NCBI GenBank assembly: GCA_018055865.1
Contig: JAGPGR010000037.1
Coordinates: 1-11,436 of the forward strand
DNA from: Paludibacteraceae bacterium
Lineage (GTDB): Bacteria; Bacteroidota; Bacteroidia; Bacteroidales; Paludibacteraceae
Length of the DNA: 11,436 nt
Reading direction: 5' to 3'
Shown here: piece after piece, positions 6,659 to 11,436 of the stretch
How the letters are laid out: each line of letters opens with the position of its first letter
Position numbering within the stretch: position 1 is the first letter of the stretch
Position numbers and translations under genes: made by a program
The notes under the pieces: model-generated
The model's input: the letters and a program-made list of their open reading frames with translations, nothing else
The model's database searches: none
Told to the model about the DNA's origin: nothing

Positions 6659-7567
6659 TCAAGAGGTTGGCGGGCAGTGATGCGTTATAAACTGAATGAT
6701 TTTTTCTTCCTCATCCGGATGAAACCAGTTGATTTCCTTATCCCGGTTGAACCACGTCATTTGTCGTTTGGCGTAGCGTCTGCTGTCCTGTTTTATCATG
6801 TTGATGGCAAATTCGAGGTCATAATCGCCATCCCAGTGAGCAAAAAGTTCTTTGTATCCTACCGTGTTAAGTGTGTTCAGGTGTTTGTAAGAATAAAATT
6901 TCCGGGCTTCTTCTATGAGTCCGTCATTCACCATTTGGTCCACCCGTAGGTTTATCCGCTCGTAGAGTTCAGGTCTGGGGCGGGTCAGGCCTATTTTCAG
7001 AATTGAGAAATTGCGTTTTTTCTTCTCACCTGTTCGTAATTCGGAATAAGCTTTTCCGGTCATGCTGCATATCTCCAGTGCATGGATAATTCGTTTCGGA
7101 TTTTTCAGATCTATTTCGTTGTAAAGCTTTCCATCCAGTTTTTTTAACTCATTTTGGATAAATTCCAGACCTTTAACGGCATATTCTTGCTGCCAGAATT
7201 CACGTATTTCAGCACTTACCGACGGAATATCGTCAAATCCGTAGCAAACAGCATCAATATACATCATTGAACCACCTGCAAGCAATACAACATCGTTTTT
7301 CAGAAATAATTCTTCCAGCAGTTTCACGGCATCGGCTTCATATTGTCCGGCATTGTATTCGTCGAAAACAGAGTGAGTGCCTATGAAATAATGCTTCACC
7401 CGTTTTAGCTCATCGTCGGTAGGGGCTGCTGTTCCGATTTTGAGCTCATGGTAAAACTGCCTTGAATCGGATGATACAATCGGACAACCGAATTTTTCAG
7501 CCACACGAAGACTGATATTCGTTTTCCCGACTCCGGTCGGACCTAATATGACGATTAAAGTAGCCAA
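6659..7567 (-). CDS. miaA: tRNA dimethylallyltransferase MiaA
   Basis: MiaA transfers a dimethylallyl group to N6 of adenosine 37 in tRNAs reading UNN codons. The protein shows the P-loop 'GPTGVGKT' (9-16), 'SSDSRQFY' (32-39), 'IGTAAPT' (44-50), '[10 protein letters not shown]' (98-107), '[14 protein letters not shown]' (153-166), 'NTVGYKEL' (234-241) and '[13 protein letters not shown]' (263-275), all in family order. No ATG is available near the expected start. The TTG at 7567 gives '[12 protein letters not shown]', which fits the family N-terminus and a 302-residue length, whereas a TTG at 7621 would add 18 residues before the usual beginning. It lies between a pRiA4b-like gene and murB on the same strand and is probably co-transcribed with both. 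Confidence 0.95.
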   Translation of the reverse strand: MATLIVILGPTGVGKTNISLRVAEKFGCPIVSSDSRQFYHELKIGTAAPTDDELKRVKHYFIGTHSVFDEYNAGQYEADAVKLLEELFLKNDVVLLAGGSMMYIDAVCYGFDDIPSVSAEIREFWQQEYAVKGLEFIQNELKKLDGKLYNEIDLKNPKRIIHALEICSMTGKAYSELRTGEKKKRNFSILKIGLTRPRPELYERINLRVDQMVNDGLIEEARKFYSYKHLNTLNTVGYKELFAHWDGDYDLEFAINMIKQDSRRYAKRQMTWFNRDKEINWFHPDEEEKIIQFITHHCPPTS

Positions 7568-7640
7568 TGTATTAAAAATGAAAACAGAAAACACTTCAGA
7601 TTTGAAATATTTTCTGTTCAATTATGCTTATATTCGTAAA

Positions 7641-8207
7641 TTATGGTTTCGGATCTTCAAACAAACTGCTTTCGTCGAAACTCAAATCGCCGAATCCTTC
7701 TTCATCCAGTTCGTCCAGGTCAAATTCTTCGTCACCGTAGAAGTTTTCATCCGACTGAATTTGAATAGTTTTAACGGGAGCGGTCATCAGATCAAAATCT
7801 TCTGAAATCTGAACCGGAGCTTTACCCGTAGATGATGTACATACAGCCTCATTCAAATCTTTACCCGGAATCATTTCGGTGAGAACGATGTAAAATACCC
7901 GGTCGGAAATGGTATCAAAAACAAACATCAACTTCTGTTTTTCATCTGTAAGGAGTTCGTCCAGTATGGTATCTTCCATCACCAGGTTGTCGTATTCTGA
8001 GCTGGATTCCATCTCCACCAACGTAACTTCCTGTTCTTTTTCCCAATCATCGTTGCAAAGAAAAAAGGAAGTCATTTGATTCTTTTCATAATCAACAGAA
8101 TCCAGAATTGCATTGTGCAAGTCGAGAAATGATGCTTCAGAGTCAATTTCAATGATTCTCACAAAGTCTTCCACTTCGTCAGAAAGGATTGTAAATTTGA
8201 ATATCAT
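7641..8207 (-). CDS. pRiA4b ORF-3-like domain protein, acidic C-terminus
   Basis: This 188-residue protein begins 'MIFKFTILSDEVEDFVRIIEI' and continues with 'ASFLDLHNAILDSV' and 'MTSFFLCNDDWEKEQEVTLVE', the layout of the pRiA4b ORF-3-like (IS1096 TnpR-type) fold: a beta-strand pair, a helix 'LHxaI', and an 'FFxxDDDW' strand. It continues with 'LLTDEKQKLMFVFDTISDRVFYIVL' (about 85-109), also typical. From about residue 150 the tail is rich in Asp and Glu and may be disordered. The family's biochemical function is not established. Despite the plasmid and transposon names, this gene looks like a resident chromosomal gene upstream of miaA. No signal peptide is seen. It begins 81 nt beyond the end of the dnaA terminator T run and so probably has its own promoter, although no TAnnTTTG box was found. 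Confidence 0.8.
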   Translation of the reverse strand: MIFKFTILSDEVEDFVRIIEIDSEASFLDLHNAILDSVDYEKNQMTSFFLCNDDWEKEQEVTLVEMESSSEYDNLVMEDTILDELLTDEKQKLMFVFDTISDRVFYIVLTEMIPGKDLNEAVCTSSTGKAPVQISEDFDLMTAPVKTIQIQSDENFYGDEEFDLDELDEEGFGDLSFDESSLFEDPKP

Positions 8208-8287
8208 AATCTTTTCGTTGTTTTTTATTTACGATGTAAAATTACAATTTTTTTTGATAGTAAGGAAGGTTTCATAAGGAAAAACTC

Positions 8288-8330
8288 AAAAAAAAAAATC
8301 AGAGTTGTACTTTGATACTCCTCTGATTTT
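8288..8330 (-). terminator. Strong intrinsic terminator of dnaA
   Basis: AAAATCAGAG (8295-8304) and CTCTGATTTT (8321-8330) form a perfect 10-bp stem with a 16-base loop. Read leftward the stem is followed by eleven T residues counting those within the stem (8298-8288). It lies 25 bp after the dnaA stop codon and separates dnaA from the pRiA4b-like, miaA and murB group. Confidence 0.9.
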
Positions 8331-8354
8331 ATTTTTAATACTCCCGGTAATGAA

Positions 8355-9749
8355 TTACTTTTTCAGTCTTTCTTCTATTTCTTCTACATTGCGACGGAAG
8401 TGTTTGTCGGTATCCATCAAATCCATCACTTTTTTGCAGGCGTGTAGCACTGTAGCGTGATCGCGATTGCCAATATAATTTCCTATGGTCGAAAGTGAGT
8501 TTTTAGTCAGATTTTTAGATAGATACATGGCTATCTGTCGGGCTTGTACCACTTCCAGTTTACGCGATTTGGTAGAAATGGCATCAACCGAAAGTTTGAA
8601 ATAATCACAAACGGTATCGCGGATAAATTCAACGCTCATCACTTTAGGGGTGATATTGACAATACGGCTGATTACTTTTTCGGCCAGACTGATGTCAATG
8701 GGCAAATTGGTAAGCGTGGAGTGAGCCAGCAGTGAAATAAGCACTCCTTCCAGGTCCCGAACATTATCAACCACGTTTTCAGCTATGAAATCCACCACGT
8801 TTTCCGGTATTTCCAGTCCGTCGCGATAGATTTTGCTTTTCAAAATGGATTTGCGAAGGTCAAAATCCGGTTTTTCAATTTCGGCAGATAGTCCCCATTT
8901 GAAGCGGGTGAGCAGTCGCTGCTCCATGCCAACCATTTCGAGGGGCGAGCGGTCGGCAGTCAATACAAGTTGTTTACCCGTTTGATGCAGGTGGTTGAAT
9001 ATATGAAAGAATGTATTTTGAGTGCCTGTTTTGCCTGAAAATTCCTGAATATCGTCAATCAGTAAAACATCAACTGTTTGATAAAAGTTGAGGAAATCAT
9101 TTTGACTGTTGTTTCTTACTGCATCTGTGTATTGTATCTGAAATGTATTGGCTGAAACGTAAAGTACCCGTTTTTCAGGATGTAGCTGCTTTGTCATTAC
9201 TCCAATGGCATTCGCGAGATGAGTTTTTCCGACACCCGATTTGCCGTAGACAAAAAGCGGGTTGAAAATCGTTTTTCCGGGATCATTTCCTATGCTTTGT
9301 CCGGCTGTACGGGCAAGTTTGTTGCTTTTGCCCTCTACCAGACTGTTGAAGTTAAAAGAAGGATTTAACTGCGGATCGAGTTCGGGCAGTTGAACCCGCT
9401 GGTATGGAGAAACGTATGTGCTTTGTGTTGAGTTGGTCCCGTATTGTTTGGGTTTTTGTTCAGCAGTACTCGGTATTTGTGTGCCTGTGCCGCTTGTTTT
9501 GTCAATTAATACCCGGTATTCCAGTTTTGTTCCGTTGCCAGCAACACGGGTTAACGTCATCCTGAGCAGATCGATGTATTTCTCTTCAATGTATTCCACA
9601 AAAAACTGACTGGGTACTTGAAGTACAAAAACCTTGTTTTCAAATCTGACAGGTACAATAGGTGAAAACCATGTATTGAAGGATGCTTCATTAATATTAT
9701 CCTTAATAATGTTCAGACAACTATTCCACAACTGCTCGTGACGACTCAT
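8355..9749 (-). CDS. dnaA: Chromosomal replication initiator protein DnaA
   Basis: DnaA binds origin DNA, opens the duplex and recruits the replicative helicase. The 464 residues show all four domains: domain I (about 1-85, 'LWNSCLNII', 'FNTWFSPI'), a variable linker rich in Thr, Ser, Gln and Pro (about 86-125), and the AAA+ domain III with Walker A 'GKSGVGKT' (169-176), Walker B 'LLIDDIQ' (229-235), sensor 1 'LTADRSP' (263-269), the box VII arginine finger region 'EQRLLTRFKWG' (276-286) and sensor 2 'VRDLEGVL' (330-337). Domain IV contains the DNA-binding signature 'NRDHATVLHACKKV' (428-441). The length is usual. It is preceded by a 413-bp AT-rich leader with a terminator-like hairpin at 9786-9808 and followed by a strong terminator, so it appears to be a single-gene unit. 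Confidence 0.98.
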   Translation of the reverse strand: MSRHEQLWNSCLNIIKDNINEASFNTWFSPIVPVRFENKVFVLQVPSQFFVEYIEEKYIDLLRMTLTRVAGNGTKLEYRVLIDKTSGTGTQIPSTAEQKPKQYGTNSTQSTYVSPYQRVQLPELDPQLNPSFNFNSLVEGKSNKLARTAGQSIGNDPGKTIFNPLFVYGKSGVGKTHLANAIGVMTKQLHPEKRVLYVSANTFQIQYTDAVRNNSQNDFLNFYQTVDVLLIDDIQEFSGKTGTQNTFFHIFNHLHQTGKQLVLTADRSPLEMVGMEQRLLTRFKWGLSAEIEKPDFDLRKSILKSKIYRDGLEIPENVVDFIAENVVDNVRDLEGVLISLLAHSTLTNLPIDISLAEKVISRIVNITPKVMSVEFIRDTVCDYFKLSVDAISTKSRKLEVVQARQIAMYLSKNLTKNSLSTIGNYIGNRDHATVLHACKKVMDLMDTDKHFRRNVEEIEERLKK

Positions 9750-9785
9750 AATTTAAAAAGAATGTTAGATAAAAAAAATAAGGAT

Positions 9786-9808
9786 AAAAAACTCGACCGA
9801 AGTCGAGT
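9786..9808 (-). terminator. Terminator-like hairpin with UUCG loop in the dnaA leader
   Basis: Read leftward, ACTCGAC (9808-9802), loop TTCG (9801-9798) and GTCGAGT (9797-9791) form a perfect 7-bp stem closed as C(UUCG)G, an especially stable RNA tetraloop, and are followed by a run of T (9790-9786, six with the last stem base). The shape is that of a rho-independent terminator, but it sits only 41 nt before the dnaA ATG. It could end transcripts coming from the mlaD-like gene or act as an attenuator of dnaA. Confidence 0.75.
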
Positions 9809-9930
9809 AACTGTGCATGATAAACAAAAATTGGAAATTTTACCGTAAAAAAACAGGCGGTTATCTCACTTACAAAATTCGATAACTTTTTTCAGAAAAA
9901 AAAATGCTTTATTTTTTTGAATTACAAAAA

Positions 9931-9948
9931 ATTCATAAGTCTATGAAT
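9931..9948. repeat. Perfect 7-bp inverted repeat upstream of dnaA
   Basis: ATTCATA (9931-9937) and TATGAAT (9942-9948) flank the four-base spacer AGTC. It has no following T run. It could be an operator half-site pair or an RNA hairpin in a long dnaA leader. Confidence 0.5.
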
Positions 9949-10091
9949 ATCAGTAATTACGATTAATTAATTTGTAATCAGTTAATTACAGAGTAAATAT
10001 ATTCAAATTCTATTGATTATAAATGGATTAACAGTTTTATGTTAAAATGAAAATATATCATCAAAAACAGGCTGACTTCGCTGTCTTACAG

Positions 10092-10105
10092 ACGTTTCAA
10101 ACGTA
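10092..10105 (-). promoter_or_regulatory. Putative -7 box overlapped by a palindrome, upstream of dnaA
   Basis: Read leftward, 10105-10098 is TACGTTTG, an exact TAnnTTTG match. It is covered by the palindrome ACGTTT C AAACGT (10092-10104). If used, it would give dnaA a leader of about 340 nt containing the UUCG hairpin. The nearest upstream TTTG on the same strand is only 14 bp away instead of 19-21, so the promoter call is tentative. Confidence 0.35.
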
Positions 10106-10162
10106 TTAAAATAATATTTCAAAAAAAATGTTATATAGAATGACTATAAATAAGTTGCCGTA

Positions 10163-11065
10163 TTATTTCTTCCCTATCAATGAAAAATGTACATAACGTT
10201 TCGGGTTTTCCTTCAGGTCGATAAGGAGCTTATCTGCGCTCTCAGCGGTGTTATTCAGGTTAATATACAGATTCTTGTCGTTAATCAGCAAACCCAGGCT
10301 GTTTTCCGGACTATTCAGTTTATTACTGAAAGTTTGTAGATTTTTAACTGTAAAATCCACGTTTTCAATGGTTCCGGCAAAGTCCACTTTTTTCAGATTT
10401 TCACTCACCAGTTTGAAATCACCTGTAATTGCATTCATATTATTCATCATGGCAGGCATCTGATTGCTCATCATACTTTTCAGATGTGCTGACGTGACGG
10501 CCAAATCGGCAGTGGTTTTTTCGAGGGAGTTGAGTGAGCTGGTTATTTGCCGGCTTTCCGACAGATTCCGTACCGAAAGAAGTAGCGAGTCTGCCTGAAC
10601 CACTACCTGCTCTATTTTTGGCATCAGACTTCCGGCCAATCCGGCCATAAGCCCGGTGCTAATCTGAGTGGGGAGCTCGTCTTTGTTTTTGTGCGTAAGC
10701 TGATTGCCGGTAACAGGATCGTAGACCAGCTCAATGATTTTTCCACCCAGAAGTCCGTCGTCGGTAAGCAGCATATAAGTTCCTACAGGCAATTTTATAT
10801 CGTTCGAAACGGTAATCATGACTGTAAATGATTCTTTTTTTGAAAAATCATACTGAATATCAGAAACCTGCCCAACCTTGAAACCTTTCACTATGACCGA
10901 CGATGATTTAACAAGTCCGTCCACATTTTCGAAATGACCCGTGTAGTGTGTTTCTTTCTGAAATATATCTATTCCTTTCAGGAAATTAAGCCCAAAATAA
11001 AGCAGAAAAATGGAAACAAGAACCATTAAACCTATTTTCACCTCGCGGGTAAATTTTCTTTTCAT
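10163..11065 (-). CDS. MlaD/MCE-family lipid-transport substrate-binding protein
   Basis: The 300-residue protein has a short basic N-terminus, one membrane anchor (about residues 10-27), and then an MCE domain (about 37-116) beginning 'THYTGHFENVDGLVKSSSVIVKG' with 'GFKVGQVSDI' (61-70), 'LPVGTYMLLTDDGLLGGKIIEL' (92-113), the usual MlaD pattern. The remainder is helical with repeated hydrophobic spacing, as in the coiled tail of longer MCE proteins, and ends 'NPKRYVHFSLIGKK', a tail frequent in Bacteroidota homologues. MCE proteins bind lipids in the periplasm and work with an MlaE-type permease and MlaF-type ATPase; neither gene is in this window. It lies downstream of a probable amidase gene on the same strand, and no clear terminator was found directly after it. 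Confidence 0.9.
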   Translation of the reverse strand: MKRKFTREVKIGLMVLVSIFLLYFGLNFLKGIDIFQKETHYTGHFENVDGLVKSSSVIVKGFKVGQVSDIQYDFSKKESFTVMITVSNDIKLPVGTYMLLTDDGLLGGKIIELVYDPVTGNQLTHKNKDELPTQISTGLMAGLAGSLMPKIEQVVVQADSLLLSVRNLSESRQITSSLNSLEKTTADLAVTSAHLKSMMSNQMPAMMNNMNAITGDFKLVSENLKKVDFAGTIENVDFTVKNLQTFSNKLNSPENSLGLLINDKNLYINLNNTAESADKLLIDLKENPKRYVHFSLIGKK

Positions 11066-11106
11066 CTGTATATGTTTATTTATTTTTTAATTAAGGTCAA
11101 ATGGAA

Positions 11107-11122
11107 TCCCGATATATCGGGA
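11107..11122. repeat. Perfect 16-bp palindrome TCCCGATATATCGGGA (REP-like)
   Basis: The 16 bases are an uninterrupted palindrome in the 228-bp spacer between the probable amidase gene and the mlaD-like gene, followed by ACAAGCTACGCCAG in less AT-rich sequence than the surroundings. There is no T run, so it is not a standard terminator. Similar CCCGAT...ATCGGG palindromes occur repeatedly between genes in Bacteroidota, which suggests a dispersed repeat (inference from memory). Confidence 0.7.
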
Positions 11123-11293
11123 CAAGCTACGCCAGTAAACATTCCCTTGTTTGTCAAGAGTATTATGATATGGCTGTTTCATGTATTTTTAGAAATTGTC
11201 AACAGAGAGACTTTTTTTTAAAAGTTAGTTGAGCCAATCAGTCTTCCGAAAAAAATGGTTTATGTTTTTTGAGAAGAAACGATGAAATTACAG

Positions 11294-11436
11294 CTACATG
11301 TTTTGTTTGTTTTTCAGCGCATCGCCAACCGTTATTTTTTGTTCTCCTCTGAAAGCAATGATGTAGGCATGCGGAAATTTATCCGAAATTTTTTTCCGTA
11401 ATGCTTCTATTTTTTCGAATGAATTTTCTTCGCCAA
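11294..11436 (-). CDS. Probable N-acetylmuramoyl-L-alanine amidase, C-terminal fragment
   Basis: Reading leftward from the right edge, the frame is open for 46 codons and ends at TAG (11296-11294). The residues include 'FEKIEALRKKISDKFPHAYI' and 'IAFRGEQKITVGDALK'. This resembles the end of a SPOR-like region: a helix, then 'fP.AyIiAF..g.kI', as found at the C-terminus of cell-wall amidases in Bacteroidales, which cleave the bond between MurNAc and L-Ala in peptidoglycan. A position directly upstream of an MlaD-like gene fits the arrangement seen in that group. The catalytic domain is outside the window, so the enzyme name is inferred; the coding call itself is firmer. Confidence 0.6.
   Translation of the reverse strand, partial: GEENSFEKIEALRKKISDKFPHAYIIAFRGEQKITVGDALKNKQNM

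Larger units (their letters stand above)
9809..10162. other. AT-rich non-coding region upstream of dnaA with dyad symmetries
   Basis: No gene is seen between the mlaD-like stop and the dnaA leader hairpin. The stretch is very AT-rich and holds several inverted repeats: ATTCATA / TATGAAT (9931-9948, loop AGTC); an imperfect dyad built from AATTACGATTA and TAATCAGTTAATT (9955-9987); and ACGTTT C AAACGT (10092-10104). One site, TGTGCATGA (9812-9820), is a one-mismatch DnaA box. The region may carry the dnaA promoter and operators. Evidence for an origin of replication is too weak to call. Confidence 0.5.

Noticed and set aside
6642..6662. TTG start for murB overlapping miaA
   Set aside because: ATG at 6641 gives the normal MurB beginning; the extra residues are a lysine-rich run with no family counterpart.
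10047..10109. A 20-codon rightward open frame upstream of dnaA
   Set aside because: Too short, without recognisable features or ribosome-binding context, and it overlaps the putative leftward promoter.
9809..10162. Origin of replication
   Set aside because: Only one near-consensus DnaA box was seen and no cluster. Adjacency to dnaA and AT-richness alone are not enough.
11210..11225. Hairpin ACTTTT/AAAAGT as terminator of the amidase gene
   Set aside because: The stem is only A/T-rich and no T run follows it in the leftward direction, so it is probably chance in a low-complexity stretch.

Overview
The window looks like a chromosomal segment of a member of the Bacteroidota, probably order Bacteroidales or a close relative. 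Protein families, AT-rich intergenic DNA, lack of clear Shine-Dalgarno sites, and Bacteroidota-type -7 promoter boxes (TAnnTTTG) all point that way. Gene order mlaD-like, dnaA, pRiA4b-like, miaA, murB is a housekeeping arrangement. No insertion sequence, CRISPR array, tRNA or rRNA gene was seen.

Left part (1-3079): the 3' end of an RND-type periplasmic adaptor gene runs rightward and meets a leftward gene for an exported lactonase-family beta-propeller (YbhE/6-phosphogluconolactonase type). A hairpin terminator sits between their ends. Upstream of the propeller gene is a 163-bp spacer with five copies of an 8-bp repeat and a small GC-rich hairpin, followed by a leftward MBL-fold/beta-CASP RNA metallo-hydrolase.

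Middle (3080-5627): an AT-rich divergent promoter region feeds the beta-CASP gene leftward and two rightward genes. The first encodes a cytosolic M48-type zinc metallopeptidase with a TerB-like C-terminal part. The second encodes a lipoprotein that I read as two ecotin (serine protease inhibitor, family I11) domains in tandem, each with its own cysteine pair and a Lys at the position of the ecotin reactive-site P1 residue. This tandem ecotin lipoprotein is the most unusual item in the window.

Right part (5628-11436): everything is leftward. In transcription order these are the end of a probable cell-wall amidase gene, an MlaD/MCE-family lipid-transport protein, a 413-bp AT-rich leader with several dyad symmetries, dnaA, a strong terminator, then an apparent operon of a pRiA4b ORF-3-like acidic protein, miaA (tRNA modification, probable TTG start) and murB (peptidoglycan precursor synthesis). 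A very terminator-like hairpin with a UUCG loop lies about 41 nt before the dnaA start codon and may be an attenuator or the terminator of upstream transcripts.

All functional assignments are from reading motifs by eye; no database search was run.
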